Shown piece after piece: positions 54,965-63,885 of a stretch of DNA of 64,000 bases. Source of the stretch: Pedobacter sp. WC2423 (GTDB lineage: Bacteria; Bacteroidota; Bacteroidia; Sphingobacteriales; Sphingobacteriaceae). The stretch spans positions 5,332,001-5,396,000 of the forward strand of contig NZ_CP162005.1 of assembly GCF_040822065.1 (NCBI RefSeq), given 5' to 3'. How positions within the stretch are numbered: the stretch's first letter is position 1; every line of letters starts with the position of its first letter. The position numbers were made by a program, and so were the translations under genes. A model generated the notes under the pieces. That model worked only from the letters and a program-made list of their open reading frames with translations. It was not told the DNA's origin and made no database searches.

Positions 54965-56422
54965 ATGGATAAAGCCTCAATAATTGCCCAGTCTTATCAA
55001 TTTCAACCCACTGCTGAACAGTTTGTTTTTTGCCAGCAAATGGCTGATTTTTTATCTGGAGAGCTGGATAACAGGTGTTTCATCCTCAGAGGATATGCAG
55101 GTACAGGTAAAACTACTTCGGTTGCTGCACTGGTGAAGGTGTTACCAAAATTTAAGTTCAGATCGGTTTTGCTTGCGCCAACGGGCCGTGCTGCGAAGGT
55201 GATGACGAGTTATTCGGGCAGAACAGCGTTAACTATTCACAAAAAAATATATAGAAAAAGAACTGCGGTAGGGCTTGATATGTCATTTCAGCTGGCGCCA
55301 AACCTTGCAGAAAATACTTTATTTATTATTGATGAGGCTTCAATGATTGCCGATGAGTGGAATACCCAGAATGGATCTTCTTTTTTGAAAGATGTGATGG
55401 AGTTTATCTATAATGGTAAAAATTGCGCTGTACTATTTGTGGGGGATACCGCACAGTTGCCCCCGGTAGGCAGTCTGGAATCTCCGGCATTGAATAAAGA
55501 TTATGTCGCTCAGAATTTCGGATTAAGAGTCACAGAAACAGAATTGAGAGAAGTGGTAAGGCAGGGCAGAACATCGGGAATATTAGCGAATGCTTCTATG
55601 CTGCGGGATCTGATCAATACGCATATTGAAAATATGGCAGAAGGAAATGGAGAGGAGAAAGTAGCCTTGCCACAATTTTTCACGAAAGGCTATAAAGATA
55701 TTTTCAGGATGACAGGAGTCAAGCTTGTCGAAGGGTTAGAGTATGCCTACAGAAAATTCGATATCGAAAATTCTCTGGTGGTTTGCCGTTCTAATAAGTC
55801 TGCAAATGTTTACAACCAGCAAATCAGGGCAAGATTATTATACCGTGAAGAGGAACTGACTGGCGGAGATCAGATTATGGTCGTCCGGAATAATTATTTC
55901 TGGTTGCCGGATAATGAATCGACTTCTTTTATTGCCAATGGTGATATGGCCAGGATTGTCAGGGTAAGGAACGAAGAAGAGCGGTATGGTTTCAGGTTCT
56001 CTGAGGTACAGCTTGAATTTCTGGATTATCCGGAAGCAGGTCAGGTCACCTGTAAAGTCATGCTGGATACCTTACAGGCAGAAACACCTAATTTACCTTA
56101 TGCAGACAGCAAAAAATTATTCGAAGGTTTAGTAGAAGATTATGAGCATATTACAAATAAGCGGGAGCGGATGCTGGCGATTAAGGAAGACCCGTATTAC
56201 AATGCGCTGCAAATTAAATTTGCTTATGCAGTAACCTGCCATAAAGCACAGGGCGGTCAATGGGATGCGGTATTTGTAGATCAGGGATACCTGACCGACG
56301 AAATGGTAGATCTTGAGTTTCTGCGCTGGTTATATACTGCCATTACCAGGGCTAAACAGGAATTGTTCCTGGTTAACTTTGCGCAGAACTTATTTAAAGA
56401 TCCATCCGAAGAGCAGTACTGA
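54965..56422 (+). CDS. RecD-like superfamily 1B DNA helicase (UvrD_C_2 type)
   Basis: The 485-residue protein has Walker A FILRGYAGTGKTTSVAAL (about residue 40), LLAPTGRAAKVM, FIIDEASMIADEW (Walker B), FVGDTAQLPPVGS and, near the end, FAYAVTCHKAQGGQWDAVF plus LYTAITRAKQELFLV. This is the 5'-3' RecD/Dda-type arrangement. It is stand-alone, without RecB/RecC subunits nearby, so it is more like phage Dda or RecD2 without the N-terminal extension. ATG 54965 begins the conserved part; the 25 extra codons upstream are hydrophobic and unlikely. Confidence 0.9.
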   Translation: MDKASIIAQSYQFQPTAEQFVFCQQMADFLSGELDNRCFILRGYAGTGKTTSVAALVKVLPKFKFRSVLLAPTGRAAKVMTSYSGRTALTIHKKIYRKRTAVGLDMSFQLAPNLAENTLFIIDEASMIADEWNTQNGSSFLKDVMEFIYNGKNCAVLFVGDTAQLPPVGSLESPALNKDYVAQNFGLRVTETELREVVRQGRTSGILANASMLRDLINTHIENMAEGNGEEKVALPQFFTKGYKDIFRMTGVKLVEGLEYAYRKFDIENSLVVCRSNKSANVYNQQIRARLLYREEELTGGDQIMVVRNNYFWLPDNESTSFIANGDMARIVRVRNEEERYGFRFSEVQLEFLDYPEAGQVTCKVMLDTLQAETPNLPYADSKKLFEGLVEDYEHITNKRERMLAIKEDPYYNALQIKFAYAVTCHKAQGGQWDAVFVDQGYLTDEMVDLEFLRWLYTAITRAKQELFLVNFAQNLFKDPSEEQY

Positions 56423-56437
56423 TTAGCAGCAAACAGC

Positions 56438-56608
56438 TTAGTGTTTTGCGTCTTCAGTATGGGCAGCTTTTCTAAGAAAAGAAAAGTAAATTGCTGTAGT
56501 TGCTATAATTACGCATAAAGCAAGAACGATGAAAGTAACGTCTGCCGTTCCTAAACGTTCCGTATGTGCTGAAATCTCGTGATTTTCTAAAACTGTGGAA
56601 ATAGTCAT
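56438..56608 (-). CDS. 56-residue single-span membrane protein
   Basis: The ATG at 56608 opens a frame coding MTISTVLENHEISAHTERLG, a membrane helix (VTFIVLALCVIIATTAIYFS) and a basic/His tail (LRKAAHTEDAKH), ending at 56438. The clean helix and charge pattern (acidic outside, basic inside) support it as real. I do not recognise it. A different frame of the same strand (69 residues) is a Tyr/Arg-rich shadow. Confidence 0.55.
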   Translation of the reverse strand: MTISTVLENHEISAHTERLGTADVTFIVLALCVIIATTAIYFSFLRKAAHTEDAKH

Positions 56609-56727
56609 ATCGTTTTTTTTGGTGAAGGTAATAAATATAAATTATTACCCCGCCATAAATAATGTAATATGGGTATCGCAACCAACAGGTTGGGCAATAT
56701 AATCAACGGTATATAGCTGATTACGAT

Positions 56728-56952
56728 TTAGTTCACTATACCCAATTTTTCCTCTATTGCTTTTCCGATTGGTGCAATCGGTAAGGTTACTGACTTGTTT
56801 GTTTGCAGCAAAACTTTCCATTCTCCGGTATATCTTCTCCTTGTAATCTCAAATGAGCCCTTTGGATGAACGATTTTGTAAAGATTGATAGTTGCTATTG
56901 GATGTAATATACTGTAAACATCGTTTTCGATATTAATTTTTAAACTTCTCAT
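56728..56952 (-). CDS. small hypothetical protein
   Basis: A 74-residue protein starting MRSLKINIENDVYSILHPIA. It appears beta-rich (FEITRRRYTGEWKVLLQTN) and ends in a helix (PIGKAIEEKLGIVN), as in small single-domain proteins. No family is recognised. The 221 nt between it and the phosphodiesterase gene show no other feature. Confidence 0.55.
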   Translation of the reverse strand: MRSLKINIENDVYSILHPIATINLYKIVHPKGSFEITRRRYTGEWKVLLQTNKSVTLPIAPIGKAIEEKLGIVN

Positions 56953-57173
56953 ACGTGGTTGTTAATAAATTGGTTCACATGGATATACGCAGGAATCTTG
57001 CCATGATCAGATTTCTTCACATGACTGCTACAGGATATTAGTATTAATTTACGCATTTTTGTTATCTATATTTTAAGAAAAAAATGATCTAGCTTAACAG
57101 CTTCATTCAACCGCGTAAATCATTTCTAAAACTATAAAGAATAAATTGGAATTTTCTCAAATGTTATCAACCT

Positions 57174-58133
57174 ATGTCTAAGAAATCATATTTTCTCCTT
57201 CTGCTCTTATTAAACCTTGTTTTTAGCCATGGTTATGCACAAAATCAAAAATCTTTTAAAGTCATCCCATTGGGTACCAGGGGCGGACTGGATGAAAGTA
57301 ATTTATCGGCTTATCTGATTGCACCCATAGGAAGCGATCACTTTATTGCTGCCGATGCGGGAACGCTCAGACATGGAATAGATGTAGCGATCAGCAATCA
57401 ATTGTTTAAAGGGCCGGCTGATGAAGTCCTGAAAAATAACATTAAGGGTTACCTGGTATCACATGCACACCTGGATCATATTGCCGGATTGATTATGAAC
57501 TCTCCTGATGACTCTAAAAAGAATATTTATGCTTTTCCATCCGTTATTGAAGTCTTAAGAGAAAAGTATTTTACCTGGAAAGCCTGGGCTAACTTTGCGA
57601 ATGAAGGGGAGATGCCGCGTTTGAATAAATATACTTATGTACCACTTGAAGCGCAGGTGAAAAAAGAACTGACTGGTACAGAAATGCAGGTGACGGCTTT
57701 TCCTTTGAGTCACGGGCCTGGTTATGAGAGTACAGCTTTTTTAATCAGTCATCAGGAAAGTTCTTTAATATACCTGGGAGATACAGGAGCAGATGAAATA
57801 GAGAAAAATACGCAATTAGAGCAGCTGTGGAAGCAAGTGGCCCCACTGATTCTAAAGAACCAGCTGAAAGCCATATTTATTGAAACATCTTTTTCTGATA
57901 AACAGCCTGAAAATCAGTTATTCGGGCATTTGACACCACGTTTGCTGATGGTAGAGTTAAGTAAGCTGAGTAAACTGACAGGTGTTAAAGCTTTGCAAAA
58001 AGTTTCTATTGTGATTACACATATGAAGGCATGGGATAAAGAAGAAGAATACCTGGTTAATGAACTGAAACAGAAAAATCAGCTGGGGCTGAAACTTGTT
58101 TTTCCCGAACAAGGGAAATGCCTGGAGTTTTAA
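57174..58133 (+). CDS. class II 3',5'-cyclic-nucleotide phosphodiesterase (exported)
   Basis: The 319-residue metallo-beta-lactamase-fold protein has a signal peptide (YFLLLLLLNLVFSHGYAQ). The class II motif HxHLDHxxG is seen as SHAHLDHIAGL (about 99), with further ligands in PLSHGPGYEST, YLGDTGADEIE and IVITHMK. This group (yeast PDE1, CpdP) hydrolyses cAMP. Export to the periplasm fits use of external cyclic nucleotides. SFSDKQPENQLFGHLTP is also characteristic. Confidence 0.9.
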   Translation: MSKKSYFLLLLLLNLVFSHGYAQNQKSFKVIPLGTRGGLDESNLSAYLIAPIGSDHFIAADAGTLRHGIDVAISNQLFKGPADEVLKNNIKGYLVSHAHLDHIAGLIMNSPDDSKKNIYAFPSVIEVLREKYFTWKAWANFANEGEMPRLNKYTYVPLEAQVKKELTGTEMQVTAFPLSHGPGYESTAFLISHQESSLIYLGDTGADEIEKNTQLEQLWKQVAPLILKNQLKAIFIETSFSDKQPENQLFGHLTPRLLMVELSKLSKLTGVKALQKVSIVITHMKAWDKEEEYLVNELKQKNQLGLKLVFPEQGKCLEF

Positions 58134-58220
58134 CAGGTCCGAATATTAACAATAATTAACATTCAGGTTAAAGAGTGTTAATTACTGAAATTGTTTTTTT
58201 CTTTTCTCTACTTTTAATAG

Positions 58221-58943
58221 ATGAAGCTAATTTTAGTGCGGATATTATCAGTATTTATAGTAATGGTGTTTTTTTCACCGCTGAAGGGTCAATCCCAGCA
58301 AATGCTGAAAGGAGTGATATTTGAAGAAGGAACCAGGACAAGAGTAGGAGGGGCTTCAGTTCATAATCAAAGAACTGGTTATACGAATTCAACTAATAAC
58401 TTTGGTTTATTTGATATACTGGCACAACAAGGGGATACACTTCAGATTTCTCTGGATGGGTATTTGAATAAACAGATTGAGGTAAGTAATCTAAAAGATC
58501 TGGTTATTTATCTCAGAGCTTCCTCGACTCAGTTAAAAGAAGTGAAAATAACCGGGCAGTCCAGGTTACAGGGGTTACGGGAAGCTCAGGCTGATTTCAA
58601 AGCCAGGGGGATTTTTACGAATGGTAAACCATCCATAGGGATGTTGTCGCCACTGGGTGGTAGTCCGCTTACTTATTTGTATGAGACTTTTAGTCAGGAT
58701 GGTAAACGCGCCAGAAGGCTTGGGAAATTCATTGCACGTGAATCTGATTATACCGAAGTAGCCACCAGGTTCAATAAAGAAAAGATTAAGCTGCTTGTTC
58801 CGGTTAAGGAGGAAGATCTGGAAGAGTTTAAGTCGGCTTACTGGCCAAAGAATGAGGACATTCGGAAATGGAGCGATTATGATCTCCATAATTATATTAA
58901 AAAATCTTTTGAAGAATTTAAAAAAACTAAAGGCTATATGTAA
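58221..58943 (+). CDS. CarboxypepD_reg-like exported protein
   Basis: The 240-residue protein has a signal peptide (LILVRILSVFIVMVFFSPLKGQ). The CarboxypepD_reg-like Ig domain (about 27-105) has MLKGVIFEEGTRTRVGGASV and FGLFDILAQQGDTLQISLDG. The second half (LKEVKITGQSRLQGLREAQA) is a basic helical segment. It has no barrel, so it is not a TonB receptor; a periplasmic or surface role is inferred. Function unknown. Confidence 0.78.
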   Translation: MKLILVRILSVFIVMVFFSPLKGQSQQMLKGVIFEEGTRTRVGGASVHNQRTGYTNSTNNFGLFDILAQQGDTLQISLDGYLNKQIEVSNLKDLVIYLRASSTQLKEVKITGQSRLQGLREAQADFKARGIFTNGKPSIGMLSPLGGSPLTYLYETFSQDGKRARRLGKFIARESDYTEVATRFNKEKIKLLVPVKEEDLEEFKSAYWPKNEDIRKWSDYDLHNYIKKSFEEFKKTKGYM

Positions 58944-58982
58944 TTCCGTCTGTACCTTTATTGCTTAAAACTTCTAAGGATC

Positions 58983-59822
58983 ATGCGTATCAACCGTTTA
59001 ATCTCCATTGTTATCTTCGCTGCAGTTGCAATTACATTTACAGCCCGCGCTTCCGTTACTACCAGAGATTTATGTTCTGTTAAAGCCATACCAAAAGATA
59101 GTATCCCAAAATCATTATTCACCGTTGGTATTGGCGGCGGACTGATCGGTGGTCTGTATGATGGTTTTTATCCTTATCAATCACTTAAAAAGCATGGTAA
59201 TTTTGGTCTTGGTGCCCCCGATAAACTGGATGGTGAGCTGATGATCTACCAGGGGAAAATTTATAAGACCCAGCATACAGGTAAGACTTCACTGGTAGAT
59301 GACCGGGATTCAACTTCATTTGCAATGGTCAACTTTTTTCATGCGGACAAGAAGCTTAATCCTCCGGCAGGGATGGATAAAACAGCATTGTTCCATTATC
59401 TGGATAGTGTGCTCACTAATGTAAACGGGATGTATGCCATCCATATCAGTGGTAAATTCAAAGCGATAAAAACAAGGGCTTTTCCACCTGTAAAAGCACA
59501 TCAGCATACACCACTTGCTGAAATGTTAGCCTTACAACGGTTTTTTGAGTATAAAGATTGTGAAGGAGATCTGATCGGTTACCGTCTGCCTTATTTTATG
59601 GATAACACTAATATTTCAGGTTATCATTTTCATTTTCTATCGGCTCAGAAAAATGCCGGTGGTCATATTATTGACCTTAAAACAGATAACATTGTGATTG
59701 AAATAGAGCAATTGGATAGTTATACTATACAGCCTCCTGCGACAAAAGATTTCGAACATTTTGACTTTAAAAAGAACCGGGAAGAGGATATTAAAAGTGT
59801 AGAGCGCGGAGGTAAAAAGTAA
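58983..59822 (+). CDS. acetolactate decarboxylase with signal peptide
   Basis: The 279-residue protein matches BudA/AlsD: FTVGIGGGLIGGLYDG, NFGLGAPDKLDGELMI, GYRLPYFMDNTNISGYHFHF, and AGGHIIDL. The zinc His residues are the pair in GYHFHF and the one in GGH. The enzyme turns 2-acetolactate into acetoin. The N-terminus (LISIVIFAAVAITFTARA) is a signal peptide, whereas most members are cytoplasmic; an exported one is known from Brevibacillus. No acetolactate synthase gene lies nearby. Confidence 0.88.
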   Translation: MRINRLISIVIFAAVAITFTARASVTTRDLCSVKAIPKDSIPKSLFTVGIGGGLIGGLYDGFYPYQSLKKHGNFGLGAPDKLDGELMIYQGKIYKTQHTGKTSLVDDRDSTSFAMVNFFHADKKLNPPAGMDKTALFHYLDSVLTNVNGMYAIHISGKFKAIKTRAFPPVKAHQHTPLAEMLALQRFFEYKDCEGDLIGYRLPYFMDNTNISGYHFHFLSAQKNAGGHIIDLKTDNIVIEIEQLDSYTIQPPATKDFEHFDFKKNREEDIKSVERGGKK

Positions 59823-59917
59823 TAGGTTAACCCATTTCCGCCATCAGTAATAAAACCCCCAAACATTTCCAGAAGATTTTAGTTATCTAATTATTCTACT
59901 ATCTAAATCTAACCCGA

Positions 59918-61234
59918 TTGGCTGCCGAAAAACAACAAAATGTCGTTAAAGGATTTAACGTCGTCAAATTATTACTCATCTTCGGCCTGGGCCTGCTTTT
60001 GGCTGGCGAAGGCTATTTTGGCTACCGGCTGCATACGCTCTCAAATCAGCAGGAAGAAATCAAAAAAGATTACTCCGATATCAATAATATCACTTTCGGG
60101 CTGTTTTCAGTCGATCAATGGCATGACAAGGTTGCGGGTATTATTAACCACCAGGTCCGTAATTTTACCATGACCCCAAAACAGAAAAAGCAAATGCGGG
60201 TGGAGGTTGAACAGATCATTCTGGCTTTGATCAATAAAGCAGAGGCCATGGTCAATAAACCACAAAAATCAATAGGTGGGAAATTGAAGAAACTGGCTAT
60301 CAAAACATTTGTAAATACTGATAAAATAAAAGCTCAGGTTCCTGAATTTGCTAAAACTATCATAGCAAAGATCGATAACCCGAAAAATAAAAAGCAGTTA
60401 AGTGAAATGGCGATGGGGAAATTTACAGCTATTGAGCAAACTGACAGTACGACAAAGGCAAATAACGCAGCGATCAGTAAAATGTACCGCAAATATCGTG
60501 TTTCTGATCGTGATGAATTTAATGATAAGCTTAATGCATCACTGGATAAAATCAGAACGATTACCTATAACTACTCTTTTGGTATGCTTGCTTGTATCCT
60601 GATTGTATTATCGTTGTGGTGGATATTCAGGAAAAGGGCAGAGTTTCACGCTATCCTTTTTGTGATGTCACTGATGTTTGCCTTTGTTCTTCTGGCAGTT
60701 GGTTTAACTGCATCAATGATCGAAGTAGACGCACGTATCAAATCACTTGACTGTGTATTGTTAGGAGAACATGTGATTTTTAAAAACCAGGTATTATTCT
60801 TTCAAAGTAAAAGTATCCTTGATGTAGTAGAAGTTCTGGTGAAGCAGCCTGCCATTGATTCTATACTTGTCGGCATTTTAATCCTTGTTTTCAGTATTCT
60901 GTTTCCGATCATGAAATTAAGCTCTACCGGTATTCATTTATTAAGCAAAAGGAAGCTGGCTGAAAATAAATTCATCAAATACTTCGCATTTCAATCTGGT
61001 AAATGGAGTATGGCAGATGTGATTGTGATAGCCATATTAATGACCTATATAGGTTTAAATGGTTTATTAGAGAGTCAATTGTCAAGCCTTAATATTCAAA
61101 GTGATTTTTTAACCATCATTACCACCAATAATACTGCTTTACAGCCTGGTTATATCATTTTTATCAGCTTTGTATTGTACGGACTTATTTTGTCTACCAT
61201 CCTGAAATTTATAACGCCGTATGATTCGCATTAA
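59918..61234 (+). CDS. PqiA-like membrane protein with large periplasmic insert, copy 1
   Basis: The 438-residue protein has one N-terminal membrane helix (VVKLLLIFGLGLLLAGEGYF), a long soluble segment (45-205, helical and Lys-rich) and four to five C-terminal helices. The C-terminal half has SGKWSMADVIVIAILMTYIG and LQPGYIIFISFVLYGLIL, reminiscent of paraquat-inducible protein A. The start codon is TTG at 59918 (LAAEKQQ); no better start is visible. It overlaps copy 2 by 14 nt. Function is unknown; PqiA proteins act in lipid transport across the envelope. Confidence 0.78.
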   Translation: MAAEKQQNVVKGFNVVKLLLIFGLGLLLAGEGYFGYRLHTLSNQQEEIKKDYSDINNITFGLFSVDQWHDKVAGIINHQVRNFTMTPKQKKQMRVEVEQIILALINKAEAMVNKPQKSIGGKLKKLAIKTFVNTDKIKAQVPEFAKTIIAKIDNPKNKKQLSEMAMGKFTAIEQTDSTTKANNAAISKMYRKYRVSDRDEFNDKLNASLDKIRTITYNYSFGMLACILIVLSLWWIFRKRAEFHAILFVMSLMFAFVLLAVGLTASMIEVDARIKSLDCVLLGEHVIFKNQVLFFQSKSILDVVEVLVKQPAIDSILVGILILVFSILFPIMKLSSTGIHLLSKRKLAENKFIKYFAFQSGKWSMADVIVIAILMTYIGLNGLLESQLSSLNIQSDFLTIITTNNTALQPGYIIFISFVLYGLILSTILKFITPYDSH

Positions 61235-62567
61235 AACAAACACAGCGGTTAAAAAATATAGCCTGCCTAATATAATACTGATTCTTGGGTTAAGTATACT
61301 TCTTTGTGGCGAGGCCTATTTCGGTTACCACCTGCATACAGATTCAATGGAGCAGGAACAGATTAAAGAAGACTACAGTATGTTGAATAATATCACATTC
61401 GGACTGTTTTCTGTTGATCAGTGGCGGGATCGGATGACTGAAGTTGTCAATCACCAGGTGCATGATTTTACGATGACCCGCGCACAAAAGAAAGACTTGC
61501 AGGAACAAGTAGAGGAACAGCTTCATGGGCTCATTACCAAGGCTGTTGCAGAGATTAACAAGCCACAAAAGAGTTTGGGTGGTAAACTGAAAAAACTCGC
61601 ATTCAATAGCTTTGTGGATGCTGATGATCTGCAAAAGCAAGTGCCTTCTTTTGCAAAAACAATCATTGATAAAGTGAATAGCCCTGCAAGCCATAAGCGG
61701 TTAAAGAGTATTGCTACAAGTAAAGTTGACCAGCTTGCAAATGAAACTTATGACAGTACTGCTGTTGCCAGTACTGCAGTTACAAAACACTTGTATAAAA
61801 AATATAGCGTTTCCAATCCGGCTGAATTTAATAAAGTGATCAATTCCAGATTGGCTGCTATCCGTACTGTCACCTACAATTATGCTTATGGCATGCTGGG
61901 CTGCGTTTTGGTTGCGCTTGGCTTATGGTGGTTCATGAGAAAACATGTACAGTTGCAGACTACACTTTTTGTGATGTCGCTGCTGTTTGCCTTTATCCTG
62001 TTGGCGGTGGGCGTAACGGCATCTATTATAGAAGTAGATGCACGTATCGAAACACTGAATTTTATGCTGCTGGGCGAGAAAATTACTTTTGAGAACCAGG
62101 TGTTATTTTTTCAAAGTAAAAGTATACTGAATATTATAGAAGTATTAGTTAAACAACCTAAGCCTGATGCGGTTGTTGTAGGTGTATTAATGCTTGTATT
62201 CATTATTATCCTTCCTGTATTAAGAATAACCGCTAAGGGTATTCATTTATTGGGCAATGAAAAAGTGGCCGAAAATAAAGTGGTGAAATATTTGACCTTT
62301 GAGTCTGGTAAATGGGATATGGCCGATGTGATGGTTGTAGGTATCCTGATGACTTACATTGGTTTGAACGGAATTCTGCAAAGTCAGTTGTCTAATTTAA
62401 ATATTCATAACAGTTTATTGACTACGACAACGGTCAACGATACCTCTTTGCAGCCTGGATACTTCATCTTCGTGGTATACGTTATGTTTGAGACTTTGTT
62501 GTCTTACATTTTAAAACGAATGACAAATGATGAGGTGACCGATCAGGAGGGTGATCCTCTGAGTTAA
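61221..62567 (+). CDS. PqiA-like membrane protein with large periplasmic insert, copy 2
   Basis: The 448-residue tandem paralogue of the previous gene has the same layout. Shared blocks are GEAYFGYHLHTDSMEQEQIK, NNITFGLFSVDQWRD, KPQKSLGGKLKKLA, LFVMSLLFAFILLAVGVTAS, ENQVLFFQSKSILN and SGKWDMADVMVVGILMTYIG. The soluble insert is the most variable part. The two proteins may form a hetero-oligomer. No MCE (PqiB-like) partner is adjacent. 284 nt without a gene follow before the AraC-type regulator. Confidence 0.8.
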   Translation: MIRIKTNTAVKKYSLPNIILILGLSILLCGEAYFGYHLHTDSMEQEQIKEDYSMLNNITFGLFSVDQWRDRMTEVVNHQVHDFTMTRAQKKDLQEQVEEQLHGLITKAVAEINKPQKSLGGKLKKLAFNSFVDADDLQKQVPSFAKTIIDKVNSPASHKRLKSIATSKVDQLANETYDSTAVASTAVTKHLYKKYSVSNPAEFNKVINSRLAAIRTVTYNYAYGMLGCVLVALGLWWFMRKHVQLQTTLFVMSLLFAFILLAVGVTASIIEVDARIETLNFMLLGEKITFENQVLFFQSKSILNIIEVLVKQPKPDAVVVGVLMLVFIIILPVLRITAKGIHLLGNEKVAENKVVKYLTFESGKWDMADVMVVGILMTYIGLNGILQSQLSNLNIHNSLLTTTTVNDTSLQPGYFIFVVYVMFETLLSYILKRMTNDEVTDQEGDPLS

Positions 62568-62905
62568 CCGCGTATATAATTATGTTTATGAATAATTACA
62601 TGACATTGCTTTAAATTATAGTGAAAATACACGGGTTTATGATGGTTGCCTTCAGCCTACTCCAGTGGCTTGCGCAGGGATTTTGAATAGAGATTAAAGA
62701 AGGGGATGTCTGCAGATATATTTGATCAGAGCCAGGTGTTGATATAAATTTGAATTCCTGGCAGTATCCTGAACACTCATTTTTGAAAATCGGCCATAAT
62801 TTACTATATTCTAATTTTTTGCGATATTTAACTATCGGATATTTTTGAGGTTTGTTATTTATAATAACTAGATTTATTATTATTAATACTCACGAATTAG
62901 TTCAA

Positions 62906-63751
62906 ATGCTAGAGCCAGTCATTGTAAAAGTTAAACATGCTGTACTAGAAAAGTATATTGCTTACTACTATTTTCTAACTACAGAGAGCGATGATTTTGA
63001 AGCTAAATATTATGCCTTCCCACACACCTATACGGTTCTCAATATCCACTGCCATGCAGCACATGAAATCAATAAGTATCAGACCAGTGTTGAAGGAGTT
63101 AGTAGCTTTAGTCCGGTATCAATTGTACAGGGGCTTAGGGAACATCCTATCTTAATACTCCTTAAAGGCAAATTGAATAAAGTAACGATCCTTTTCAAAC
63201 CGATGGGAATTAATGCCTTTATTCCAGAACCTTTCGGACAACTTATACAACAGCCAAGTCAGGAATTTTCCGTCTGGAATAATAATAGAATTTACCAGCA
63301 ATTCCTTTCTGATTTCTTTACCACCGGAGATTTAAAAGCTAAAGCCACTCTTTTAGAAGACTTTTTGTTAAGTATGCTTAAACCTGTTCCAGATTCTAAA
63401 AAGCTTGATTTGTCAATTAACCTTTTATCTGACTTTGAACAAAACCTAACTTTAGAAGACATCTGCGATCAACTGGATGTTCATCCCCGTACTTTTAACA
63501 GACTATTTAAAAAGCATCTTGGAATAACACCAGCCGGATATAGGAAAGTCGCCCGGTTCAGGCACTCACTTCAAAATAAACTATTGGAAAATCAGGTTAA
63601 ACAAATGACAGATCTGGCTTATCAAAGTAACTATTATGACCAATCTTATTTTAATAAGATTTATAAAAGTCTTACCGGTACAAATCCCGGACGCTTTTTC
63701 AAACAGATTGAAACTTTGGCTGATAACCGTCTTGTATTTCAGTTTTTGTAA
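62906..63751 (+). CDS. AraC-family transcriptional regulator
   Basis: The 281-residue protein starts MLEPVIVKVKHAVLEKYIAY. The N-terminal 170 residues are a cupin-type or unknown sensing domain. The C-terminal HTH_18 domain has LTLEDICDQLDVHPRTFNRL FKKHLGITPAGY and MTDLAYQSNYYDQSYFNKI, the two AraC helices. The ATG at 62906 is preferred to 62852 because the upstream codons are hydrophobic and not domain-like. It may control the following gene or the PqiA-like pair. Confidence 0.85.
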   Translation: MLEPVIVKVKHAVLEKYIAYYYFLTTESDDFEAKYYAFPHTYTVLNIHCHAAHEINKYQTSVEGVSSFSPVSIVQGLREHPILILLKGKLNKVTILFKPMGINAFIPEPFGQLIQQPSQEFSVWNNNRIYQQFLSDFFTTGDLKAKATLLEDFLLSMLKPVPDSKKLDLSINLLSDFEQNLTLEDICDQLDVHPRTFNRLFKKHLGITPAGYRKVARFRHSLQNKLLENQVKQMTDLAYQSNYYDQSYFNKIYKSLTGTNPGRFFKQIETLADNRLVFQFL

Positions 63752-63885
63752 CGGAATTTTGTTGTCCTTTAAATTTCAAGCAACATAAATATCAGTTAAT
63801 TCTATTCAAATAACCATTAACCAGCCGGTTTCAATCTTTATGAATGCAAAAACTAAATTTCAATCATGATTACAGTTTAAGTTCG

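Noticed and set aside
56472-56681. 69-residue reverse-strand frame, Tyr/Arg/Phe-rich
   Set aside because: It is a shifted frame over the more convincing 56-residue membrane protein and has a biased composition.
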